Translations under genes and position numbers: made by a program
Part shown: one piece after another, positions 1 to 5,830 of the stretch
Numbering within the stretch: position 1 is the stretch's first letter
Layout: each line of letters opens with the position of its first letter
The notes under the pieces: model-generated
Told to the model about the DNA's origin: nothing
The model's database searches: none
What the model saw: the letters and a program-made list of their open reading frames with translations, nothing else
Origin: Bacteroidota bacterium
GTDB lineage: Bacteria > Bacteroidota > Bacteroidia > Sphingobacteriales > Sphingobacteriaceae
DNA length: 9,821 nt
Assembly: GCA_013286985.1 (NCBI GenBank)
Contig: JABDEQ010000084.1
Coordinates: forward strand, 1-9,821
Reading direction: 5' to 3'

Positions 1-1
1 T

Positions 2-1792
2 TTTTTTATTGCATTTATTTGTTGTTCAAAGCTTTTTGCCCAGAACACCGAATTACAATTGGCAAAGCAATTTGCCGCCAATGGCGAACAGCAAAAAGCT
101 TTAGACATTTATCAGAAGTTGTATAAACAAAACAACGAAGACTATTTCAGCCCGTATTTTACCAGTCTGCTAAGTGCCAAGAAGTTTGACGATGCCATCA
201 ACATCGCCAAAAAAATGATCCATAAACATCCCGAAGATCATCAATACGTGATCATATTGGGAACAGCCTATATTCAACAGGGTGATATCGATAAAGCCAA
301 TACTCTTTATGATGAATTACTTAAAAACCTGCCGCCCGATCAAAATGAAATAGCTATGTTGGCAGCGCAGTTTTACCAGAACACCAATATTGATTATGCT
401 ATAAAAATATTTCAACAGGGCCGTAAACTGTTGCATAATGATAACCTGTTCTCCTACGAGCTGATAAACCTTTATCGCTACAAAAGGGATAAAGTTGCAC
501 TCACCGAAGAATACCTGAATTTTCTACCGTCAAACCCTTCATTTATTAACCAGGCAGAGAACGCTTTTTCAACCATTTATGAAGGTGCGGCCGATTACGA
601 TATTCTTAAAATTGAAGTACTGAAACGGATACAAAAAGATCCGCAACAGTCACTTTACGTCGAATTGCTTACCTGGCAATTTTTGCAGCAAAAACAATTT
701 GATCAGGCTATGAACCAGGCACTTGCCCTAAGCAGGCGGCAAAATGACGATGGCAACAGTATTTTTGAGCTTTGCCGTACGCTCATTTCAAATGAAGCTT
801 ATGATGCTGCCATACGCGGATACGAATACCTGGTGAGCAAAGGCAAAGATCAGGATCTATATATTCCGGCGAAGATTGAGTTGATAAACACCAAAAATCT
901 GCGGATAACATCAGGAAAATATACAAATGACGACCTGCTGAGCCTTGAAAAAGACTATGACGATTTACTGAGCGAATTTGGCAAAAACAGCAATACAGCT
1001 TTTGCCATGCAAAAGCTGGCGAACCTGCAAACATTTAAATTGCATAAACTGGATGATGCCCAAAAGCTTTTAGAAGAAACCCTGAAAATACCCGGCATGA
1101 AGTCTGCCTTACTGGCAAATTGCAAACTTGATTTGGGCGATGTTCTGCTTTTAAACAACCAGCCCTGGGATGCCACTTTATTGTATAGCCAGGTGGAAAA
1201 AGATTACCCCAATAGTTCCGTTGGTCAGGATGCCAAGTACCGCAATGCAAAGCTGGCTTACTATACCGGCGATTTTACTTGGGCAAAAGGACAATTGGAT
1301 GTACTGAAAGCAGCCACCTCCCAATTGATAGCCAATGATGCTTTAAATTTATCGCTCCTTATTTCTGACAATATTAAAGAAGATACCTCAGGCGCACCAT
1401 TAAAGATGTATGCACGGGCCGATTTGCAAATTTTTGCCGAAATGCCTGACAAAGCGGTCAAAATATTGGATAGTATTGACACCAAATTCCCCGGCAATTC
1501 GCTAGCTGACGATATTTTGATGGCCAAAGCCCGCCTGCTGATACAGCAAAAAGATTACGCGGGCGCAGTTATTTTACTTAAAAAAATTGCAGATGAACAC
1601 AGCTTTAGCCTATGGGCGGATGACGCTGTTTTTATGCTGGGCGATATTTATGAAAATCAACTGGCTGATAAAGAACAAGCGAAAGCTTATTACCAAAAAA
1701 TTATAACCGATTATGCCGGCAGCCTGTGGATAAACGAGGCCCGCAAACGCTTCAGGATATTACGGGGCGATAAGAATGACGTATCTTCTTAG
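2..1792 (+). CDS. Secreted TPR-repeat protein, 5' end cut by window edge
   Basis: The reading frame is open from base 2, and the residues before the first possible in-window start (TTG at 59) read as the end of a signal peptide: a hydrophobic stretch FFIAFICC, then SKLFAQ followed by NTELQ, with likely cleavage after FAQ. The true start therefore lies left of the window and the TTG is internal. The 596 visible residues are almost wholly helical tetratricopeptide-like repeats; clear examples are the segments with KALDIYQKLYKQ, KFDDAINIAKKMI, DIDKANTLYDELL and DYAGAVILLKKIAD. The last ~110 residues resemble the BamD/YbgF type of TPR (DDAVFMLGDIYEN, AKAYYQKIITDYAGS). TPR proteins of this kind are periplasmic or envelope scaffolds; the partner cannot be told from sequence. 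It ends in TAG, 170 bp before the next gene. I am sure of the fold and export, not of the function. Confidence 0.85.
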   Translation, partial: FFIAFICCSKLFAQNTELQLAKQFAANGEQQKALDIYQKLYKQNNEDYFSPYFTSLLSAKKFDDAINIAKKMIHKHPEDHQYVIILGTAYIQQGDIDKANTLYDELLKNLPPDQNEIAMLAAQFYQNTNIDYAIKIFQQGRKLLHNDNLFSYELINLYRYKRDKVALTEEYLNFLPSNPSFINQAENAFSTIYEGAADYDILKIEVLKRIQKDPQQSLYVELLTWQFLQQKQFDQAMNQALALSRRQNDDGNSIFELCRTLISNEAYDAAIRGYEYLVSKGKDQDLYIPAKIELINTKNLRITSGKYTNDDLLSLEKDYDDLLSEFGKNSNTAFAMQKLANLQTFKLHKLDDAQKLLEETLKIPGMKSALLANCKLDLGDVLLLNNQPWDATLLYSQVEKDYPNSSVGQDAKYRNAKLAYYTGDFTWAKGQLDVLKAATSQLIANDALNLSLLISDNIKEDTSGAPLKMYARADLQIFAEMPDKAVKILDSIDTKFPGNSLADDILMAKARLLIQQKDYAGAVILLKKIADEHSFSLWADDAVFMLGDIYENQLADKEQAKAYYQKIITDYAGSLWINEARKRFRILRGDKNDVSS

Positions 1793-1832
1793 TAGTAGTG
1801 AGTGTTTGATTGAGTGAATGAGTAGGTTAAGA

Positions 1833-1861
1833 ATAGCGACGGGTTTAAAACCCGTCGCTAT
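1833..1861. repeat. Near-perfect 29-bp palindrome
   Basis: Arms of 14 bp (1833-1846 and 1848-1861, starting ATAGCGACGGGTTT) are exact reverse complements around a single central A at 1847. No T-run follows on the + strand (the next bases are AGAAAAAGCC), so it does not look like a standard intrinsic terminator for the TPR gene. It may be a REP-like dispersed element or a cruciform/hairpin that ends or stabilises the transcript. The inverted repeat is seen directly; the role is inferred. Confidence 0.8.
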
Positions 1862-1900
1862 AGAAAAAGCCATGCGGAAACCTTAAAGTCGATTCCCTCT

Positions 1901-1932
1901 ACTCACCTAATCAACCACTCACTTAATCAACC
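1901..1932. repeat. Two tandem 16-bp repeats beside the palindrome
   Basis: ACTCACCTAATCAACC (1901-1916) is followed at once by ACTCACTTAATCAACC (1917-1932), with one mismatch. On the other side of the palindrome, 1797-1826 carries degenerate inverse copies (GTGAGTGTTTGATTGAGTG...), so the whole block 1797-1932 is an imperfect nested inverted repeat. It fills most of the spacer upstream of the DUF4286 gene. Confidence 0.75.
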
Positions 1933-1949
1933 AATTTCAACTAATTTAC

Positions 1950-1957
1950 TATTTTTG
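1950..1957 (+). promoter_or_regulatory. Bacteroidota -7 element TATTTTTG
   Basis: TATTTTTG matches the phylum consensus TAnnTTTG exactly and lies 5 nt before the ATG at 1963. A transcript starting the usual few bases downstream would begin at or next to the start codon, so the mRNA may be leaderless. I see no TTG/TTTG -33 element at standard spacing; the tandem 16-bp repeats occupy that position. Confidence 0.55.
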
Positions 1958-1962
1958 TTCCG

Positions 1963-2265
1963 ATGATCATATTTAACGATACTGTAATTGTGGATGAAGC
2001 TGTCCACGAAAACTGGCTTAGGTGGGTAAAAGAGGTACATATTCCGGCTGTAATGGCTACCGGATACTTTCAATCCTACAAAATACTTACGGTGATTGAC
2101 TCACCCAATGAAGGGGTAACTTATTGCGTTCAATATTATGCCGATAATATTGAAAACTTTAACCATTTCTATAACAAGCATTTTCATCAATTGCAGGCCA
2201 TTCATAACCAGCAATTTGAAAACCAGTTTGTGATTTTCAACACCCTAATGAAAACCGTTGACTAA
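1963..2265 (+). CDS. DUF4286 family protein
   Basis: A 100-residue soluble protein starting MIIFNDTVIVDE. The block WLRWVKEVHIPAVMATG (about residues 19-35), then EGVTYCVQYYADN (about 50-62) and the C-terminal QFENQFVIFNTLM match what I recall of DUF4286, a small ferredoxin-like-fold family widespread in Bacteroidota and without assigned function. The ATG at 1963 is supported by the conserved N-terminal MII and by the -7 element immediately upstream. It ends 2 nt before the rfbC start, so the two are probably cotranscribed. I see no catalytic motif. The family call is firm; the role is unknown. Confidence 0.8.
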   Translation: MIIFNDTVIVDEAVHENWLRWVKEVHIPAVMATGYFQSYKILTVIDSPNEGVTYCVQYYADNIENFNHFYNKHFHQLQAIHNQQFENQFVIFNTLMKTVD

Positions 2266-2267
2266 AT

Positions 2268-2816
2268 ATGAAAATCACCAAAACCGAAATAGAAGGGCTT
2301 TTAATTATTGAGCCCCGTATTTTTAATGATGACAGAGGCTATTTTTACGAAAGCTATAATAAAACAAAATTTATTGAGGCCGGCATTGATGTAGATTTTG
2401 TACAAGACAATCAATCCTTTTCGCACAAGGGCGCGGTACGTGGCCTTCATGGACAGGCTGATCCTTTTGCACAGGGTAAATTGGTTCGCGTTATAAGCGG
2501 CCGGGTTTTGGATGTAGCCATTGATATCCGTAAAAACTCCCCTACTTATGGCAAACATGTTTCTGTGGAACTAAGCGGCGAAAACAAAACGCTATTCTGG
2601 ATTCCGGCAGGCTTTTTACATGGCTTCGCCACGCTGGAAGACAATACCATCTTTACCTATAAAGTAAATAACTTTTACGACAAGAACTCAGAAATAGGCG
2701 TACTATGGAATGATCCTGATCTGGGCATAGACTGGAGACTCGATAAAACCGAAATATTGCTTTCTCCCAAAGATGAAGTATTGCCTGCATTTAAGGACTT
2801 TGTAAGTCCGTTTTAA
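2268..2816 (+). CDS. rfbC: dTDP-4-dehydrorhamnose 3,5-epimerase (RmlC/RfbC)
   Basis: This 182-residue protein has the usual length and the full RmlC cupin pattern. It epimerises C3 and C5 of dTDP-4-dehydro-6-deoxyglucose in the cytoplasm on the way to dTDP-L-rhamnose. Visible motifs: DDRGYFYESY (21-30), VRGLHGQ with the general-base His61, AQGKLVRV with Lys71, DVAIDIRKNSPTYGK (82-96), WIPAGFLHGF with His118, the FTYKV region with Tyr131, and SPKDEVLPAF with Asp169, which would partner His61. Residue 62 is Gly where many relatives have an aromatic or bulky residue. The other rhamnose genes (rfbA, rfbB, rfbD) are not beside it. It follows the DUF4286 gene by 2 nt and converges on the OmpA-type gene. 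A related dTDP-sugar epimerase of different specificity remains possible. Confidence 0.92.
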   Translation: MKITKTEIEGLLIIEPRIFNDDRGYFYESYNKTKFIEAGIDVDFVQDNQSFSHKGAVRGLHGQADPFAQGKLVRVISGRVLDVAIDIRKNSPTYGKHVSVELSGENKTLFWIPAGFLHGFATLEDNTIFTYKVNNFYDKNSEIGVLWNDPDLGIDWRLDKTEILLSPKDEVLPAFKDFVSPF

Positions 2817-2820
2817 TTGT

Positions 2821-2900
2821 CAGAATCAGAATTTTCAGGATTTTAGAATTAACAGAATCCAAGCATTCTGAAAATCTTTTAATTCTGAAAATTCTGATCC
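2821..2900. repeat. Inverted-repeat spacer between convergent genes, possible bidirectional terminator
   Basis: ATCAGAATTTTCAG (2825-2838) is exactly complementary to CTGAAAATTCTGAT (2885-2898). Inside lies a second small hairpin, CAGAAT (2853-2858) with ATTCTG (2865-2870) around a 6-nt loop. The left half is built from degenerate ~10-nt units: CAGAATTTT, CAGGATTTT, AGAATTAA, CAGAATCC. It sits between the stop of rfbC and the stop of the minus-strand OmpA gene, where a two-way terminator is expected, but the stem is AT-rich and there is no clean terminal T-run. Confidence 0.6.
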
Positions 2901-2912
2901 AGGCGACCTTCC

Positions 2913-3761
2913 CTATTGCTTAATCAAATTATATAATTCGTCCAGCTTAGGAGTAAGTACAATTTCAATACGCCTGTTTTTTGTCCTTGCCTCCGTAGTA
3001 TTTGCCGGGTCAATAGGCTGAAATTCGCTTTTACCGGTAGCGGTTAATCTGTGCGGATCAACTTTCTCTACTTCTGTTAGGTACCTGCAAACAGAAGTTG
3101 CCCGCAGCACGCTTAAATCCCAGTTGTCTTTTATCTGGCCAAGGTTAATTACTTTTTTATCATCAGTATGACCTTCAACGGCTATATTAATATCTGTTTC
3201 TTTATTAAGTACTATGGCTAATTGCTCCAGCGCTTTTTTTCCGTTTGCATCAATAACAATACTTCCCGATGGGAACAGTAATTTATCAGCCAAAGAAACA
3301 TAAACTTTGCCATTTCTGATATCAACCGACAACCCGCTTTGCTGGAAACCAAGTAAAGCTTGCTGCAATTTATCTTTCAGAGCGCTGGTGGCTTCGTCGC
3401 GTTTATGCAACGCATCCTCTACTTCCTTCAAACGCGCTTCACGTTTTTTCAGGTCGCTTGATAAAGAACTCACTTTGGATGAGCTTGCGGAGAAATTATT
3501 ACTCAGTGAACTGTACTTGTCATTTAGCGCATTATAATTAGCATTTAATGCATTATAGGTATCCTGCAAATCCTTTAACTCATGATGCAAGCGCGCAGTA
3601 TCAGCTCGTAATTTAGCTATGGTATCTGCCAGCGCATTTGAACGGTTTGAAAGAGAATCGCGTTCGGCAACCAGCGCCTTATATTTTTTGGGCGACATCA
3701 CCACGCAGGAGTGCAATACTAAACATACAACAACGGCTGATAAGCAATATTTTATTTTCAT
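2913..3761 (-). CDS. OmpA-family peptidoglycan-binding lipoprotein
   Basis: The 282-residue product starts with a lipoprotein signal: a hydrophobic stretch ending LHSC, with Cys19 as the lipidated residue. Residues 23-137 form a Ser/Lys/Leu-rich coiled coil (for example DTYNALNANYNALNDKY). Residues 147-270 are an OmpA C-terminal domain with FPSGS near 164, EGHTDD (196-201), NWDLSVLRA (213-221) and NRRIEI (262-267); Asp215 and Arg220 are in the positions that bind diaminopimelate in this family. It should tether an envelope membrane to peptidoglycan. No acidic lipoprotein export signal follows Cys19, so it probably faces the periplasm. It lies 19 bp downstream of the DUF2461 gene but has its own -7 element in that gap, so it may be expressed separately from the oxidase-linked genes. 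Confidence 0.92.
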   Translation of the reverse strand: MKIKYCLSAVVVCLVLHSCVVMSPKKYKALVAERDSLSNRSNALADTIAKLRADTARLHHELKDLQDTYNALNANYNALNDKYSSLSNNFSASSSKVSSLSSDLKKREARLKEVEDALHKRDEATSALKDKLQQALLGFQQSGLSVDIRNGKVYVSLADKLLFPSGSIVIDANGKKALEQLAIVLNKETDINIAVEGHTDDKKVINLGQIKDNWDLSVLRATSVCRYLTEVEKVDPHRLTATGKSEFQPIDPANTTEARTKNRRIEIVLTPKLDELYNLIKQ

Positions 3762-3768
3762 GATTCTA

Positions 3769-3776
3769 CAAAACTA
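3769..3776 (-). promoter_or_regulatory. -7 element TAGTTTTG before the OmpA-type gene
   Basis: On the minus strand the 19-bp gap reads ...TATAGTTTTGTAGAATC before the ATG. TAGTTTTG matches TAnnTTTG and ends 7 nt from the start codon, again implying a very short or absent leader. No TTG at 17-23 nt upstream is visible, so the promoter may be weak or need an activator. Confidence 0.5.
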
Positions 3777-3780
3777 TAAT

Positions 3781-4443
3781 TTAAACCAGGGCATTATTTA
3801 TAAAAACGTTAAGCGGATATATTTTACTGCATACTGTTGCTATTTTATTGGCAACATCTTTTTCAAACAGTTCTTCGTCTTTCATTTGATGAAACGCCAC
3901 GAAGCTTTTTAGCTTCAACAGTTCAATATTTTCGTTATCGGCACTATATTCACGGGGCACGCTTTTTAATTGCTCCTGCTTCCTGAATTCGCCAAATAAC
4001 TTAATAAAGTCCGGAGCATCAACAATCTTTTTTAAATCATCGGCATTATAATCAATCTCCTGCCTGATGGCTTTCAGATGAGCAGCTTCGGGCATCCAGT
4101 AGCCTCCTGCAACAAATGAATTACCGGGGGCAATATGCAAAAAATACTCGGCACCGCCCGTTCTGGTGCCTTTTGCAGGTATGCTTACACCAAAATTATT
4201 TTTGTAGGGCGTTTTATTTTTGCTGAACCTGATATCGCGGTAAATGCGCATTACACATTTTTTGGGATCCAGGTTCTCATTAATTCCCGGATCAATCTTT
4301 TTCATAAGGGATAACCAGTCGCCGGTAAACGCTATAACATTCTCGCGCGCTGCTTCATAGCGTTCCTTATTATCCTGAAACCATTCGCGGTTATTGTTTT
4401 CAACCAGCTCTTTTAAAAAATCAAAGGTGTGGTGTTGAATCAT
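3781..4443 (-). CDS. DUF2461 (TIGR02453) family protein
   Basis: A 220-residue soluble protein with the features of DUF2461: an N-terminal FDFLKELVENNNREWFQDNK (residues 7-26), MRIYRDIRFSKNKTPYKNNF (about 65-84), and a FLHIAPGNSFVAGGYWMP segment (about 101-118). The family is conserved across bacteria and some eukaryotes and has no established function; the Arg/Lys/Asp-rich RIYRDIRFSKNKTPYK block looks like a possible active or anion-binding site. Its start overlaps the end of the DUF983 gene by 23 nt, which implies translation from the same transcript. An alternative start at this end is unlikely, because the family N-terminus begins with this FDFL-type segment. Confidence 0.85.
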   Translation of the reverse strand: MIQHHTFDFLKELVENNNREWFQDNKERYEAARENVIAFTGDWLSLMKKIDPGINENLDPKKCVMRIYRDIRFSKNKTPYKNNFGVSIPAKGTRTGGAEYFLHIAPGNSFVAGGYWMPEAAHLKAIRQEIDYNADDLKKIVDAPDFIKLFGEFRKQEQLKSVPREYSADNENIELLKLKSFVAFHQMKDEELFEKDVANKIATVCSKIYPLNVFINNALV

Positions 4444-4828
4444 CGGTATCTAAATGAGGCTGATAATTTATTTTGGGCGATAGCCAATATAATAGTAAAA
4501 CACGGGAATATCTGAAATTTATGGGTGAAAGCAAAACACAACCCATTAATATTACACCGGTATAAAGCCAGGGCGAATCGGCATTATGCGTTAACAAAAA
4601 GGTAAGTAGCGTTAAACCAACTGCCTCAGCTACATTTAAAGCGTAGCTTATGTACATGGCAGCATAAAAATAACCTGGTTCTATTTCAAAATGAAGATTG
4701 CAATGCGGGCAGCGATCCAGAATTTTATTTGAACCAAAGTTGTAAATGCCGCCACTAAACATGTCCCCTCTGCGACAGCGCGGGCATTTGGTATGCAACA
4801 TTGCCCAGCCCTTAGGTGTTCGCGACAT
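4421..4828 (-). CDS. DUF983 zinc-ribbon membrane protein
   Basis: A 135-residue protein with an N-terminal four-cysteine zinc ribbon (CPRCRRG with Cys15/Cys18, CPHC with Cys40/Cys43), then LHFEIEPGYFYAAMYISYAL leading into a first membrane segment (about 55-80), and a second at about 86-105. The tail after PKINYQPHL is polar. This matches DUF983. In several Alphaproteobacteria, as I recall, a DUF983 gene sits between cox subunit III and SURF1, and here it again lies in an oxidase assembly cluster, so a role in oxidase biogenesis is a reasonable inference; none is proven. It follows the small CxxC gene by 38 nt and overlaps the DUF2461 gene by 23 nt. Confidence 0.87.
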   Translation of the reverse strand: MSRTPKGWAMLHTKCPRCRRGDMFSGGIYNFGSNKILDRCPHCNLHFEIEPGYFYAAMYISYALNVAEAVGLTLLTFLLTHNADSPWLYTGVILMGCVLLSPINFRYSRVLLLYWLSPKINYQPHLDTDDSTPHL

Positions 4829-4866
4829 AGTATTTTGGGAAAGATCTGTTTAACCAGACTTGGGGG

Positions 4867-5145
4867 TTAGTTTAAATTGAGCTTTTTATCCGGCATATCA
4901 ATATTCACGTTTTTACGGCGATATTTTTTATACCAAATCAAACCTACAGCAGTTACCGCCAGATAAGGAGTGGCCAGCAAAAACAAAATACCTTTGTTTA
5001 GCCCATTTGCGGCTGAGCTGCCATTTTTTGAACTCGTTTCAACCTGTGCGGCGCATTGAGAACATTGCGCATGAACAGGCTTTATACTGATTAGCATTAA
5101 GCTAAATACAAATAATATTACGACTGTTTTTAAACCTGCTTTCAT
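4867..5145 (-). CDS. Small membrane-anchored periplasmic CxxC protein
   Basis: A 92-residue protein with a hydrophobic signal peptide (residues 5-26, likely cleaved after VHA), a mature N-terminus QCSQCAAQVE with Cys28 and Cys31, a short polar Ser/Asn linker, one membrane helix (about 52-72, GILFLLATPYLAVTAVGLIW) and a basic end KKYRRK. Positive charges after the helix put the CxxC domain in the periplasm and the tail in the cytoplasm. I recall similar small proteins of this layout near cox genes in Bacteroidota, without an assigned function. The CxxC could carry copper, bind heme covalently (though there is no CxxCH) or do thiol exchange. A good promoter lies just upstream, and the DUF983 gene follows after 38 nt. 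Confidence 0.8.
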   Translation of the reverse strand: MKAGLKTVVILFVFSLMLISIKPVHAQCSQCAAQVETSSKNGSSAANGLNKGILFLLATPYLAVTAVGLIWYKKYRRKNVNIDMPDKKLNLN

Positions 5146-5149
5146 TGTT

Positions 5150-5180
5150 CAAAATTAGTTATTAAAAAGTTAGCATACAA
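5150..5180 (-). promoter_or_regulatory. Promoter of the CxxC-DUF983-DUF2461 genes
   Basis: On the minus strand a TTG (plus-strand 5178-5180) is followed by 20 nt and then TAATTTTG (plus-strand 5150-5157), an exact TAnnTTTG. The spacing falls within the range described for Flavobacterium/Bacteroides promoters. The -7 element ends 4 nt before the ATG at 5145, so the message would be leaderless or nearly so. This suggests the accessory genes can be expressed independently of the upstream oxidase operon. Confidence 0.6.
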
Positions 5181-5221
5181 TCGTCACCTATCAATAGCAT
5201 AGTGCATAATGAAACACTTAC

Positions 5222-5797
5222 TTAAAAATGATAATATGGAGATATCATCAAATAAACTATCACCCCTGTTACAGTAACGTATAACCATATAGGAAACGTC
5301 CATCTTACTAATTTCTTATGTTTGGCTACCTGCATTTGCAATCCGCGATAAAAGCTTAACAAAATAAGCGGCAATACACCGGCAGCCAGAATAATGTGCG
5401 TAATCAATATAAAATAGTAAACATAACGGGTACTGCCTACAGCAACTTTTTCAGCATCTGACAAATGTCCGTCGCCATTAAAATCACCAAACATGGTTTC
5501 TTTCTTCATTAAATAATGAAATAGGATATAAGAAACCAGGAACAAAGACGATAAGCAAAAAGCCGCTATATTAATGCGTTTATGAATGGCGATGTTTCCT
5601 TGTTTTATAAAATATAACGACAGCAAGAGCAGTACACTACATGTGCCATTAAGTATAGCATTTAACTTGGGTAAAAACGGTGTAAAAACCGGCGTAACAT
5701 CCGGAGTAGGCAATATTTTCCGGTTAAGAATCAATACTACCGCAAACACAAAAATGGAAATGGCTGCAACAAAACGGAATATAAATTTATCAGTCAT
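5222..5797 (-). CDS. DUF420 (CtaM/YozB-like) oxidase assembly membrane protein with EF-hand-like loop
   Basis: A 191-residue protein with five predicted helices (about 8-25, 48-64, 75-97, 124-149, 166-187) and the DUF420 histidines at His72 (AIHKR), His94 (FHY), His134 (LITH) and His160 (KHKK). DUF420 includes Bacillus CtaM/YozB, needed for assembly of heme A oxidases. The conserved stretches KLNAILNG, FILITHIILA and WTFPIWLYVTVTGV support the call. Oddly, the loop between helices 3 and 4 contains DFNGDGHLSDAE (105-116), which fits the 12-residue EF-hand calcium loop at positions 1, 3, 5, 6, 8, 9 and 12. Basic residues in the other loops place this loop in the periplasm. It starts 33 nt after the SCO stop, as the last gene of the compact oxidase operon. 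Confidence 0.87.
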   Translation of the reverse strand: MTDKFIFRFVAAISIFVFAVVLILNRKILPTPDVTPVFTPFLPKLNAILNGTCSVLLLLSLYFIKQGNIAIHKRINIAAFCLSSLFLVSYILFHYLMKKETMFGDFNGDGHLSDAEKVAVGSTRYVYYFILITHIILAAGVLPLILLSFYRGLQMQVAKHKKLVRWTFPIWLYVTVTGVIVYLMISPYYHF

Positions 5798-5830
5798 GAT
5801 TAATTTCTTGAATATGCTTTAACCTCGGTT

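Noticed and set aside
59..61. TTG as the start codon of the TPR protein
   Set aside because: The frame is open upstream to base 2 and encodes the end of a signal peptide, so the TTG is an internal Leu codon and the gene begins outside the window.
783..1527. Several minus-strand open frames of 70-90 codons under the TPR gene
   Set aside because: They lie fully inside a strongly supported plus-strand coding region and show no recognisable protein features.
1833..1861. Palindrome as a standard rho-independent terminator of the TPR gene
   Set aside because: No T-run follows on the + strand and the loop is a single base; kept instead as a repeat with uncertain role.
1797..2900. CRISPR array suggested by repeated short units in the spacers
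   Set aside because: Repeats are 10-16 bp, degenerate or directly abutting, with no unique spacers and no cas genes.
3619..3912. 97-codon plus-strand frame across the OmpA/DUF2461 junction
   Set aside because: It is antisense to two confident genes, and its composition matches out-of-frame reading of them.
4829..4866. Short imperfect palindrome (TCTGGTTAAACAGA on the minus strand) as an operator
   Set aside because: Fourteen bases with a mismatch in an AT-rich gap is easily met by chance, and no promoter lies next to it.
5586..5822. 78-codon plus-strand frame opposite the DUF420 gene
   Set aside because: Antisense shadow of a confident membrane protein; no independent start or promoter signal seen.
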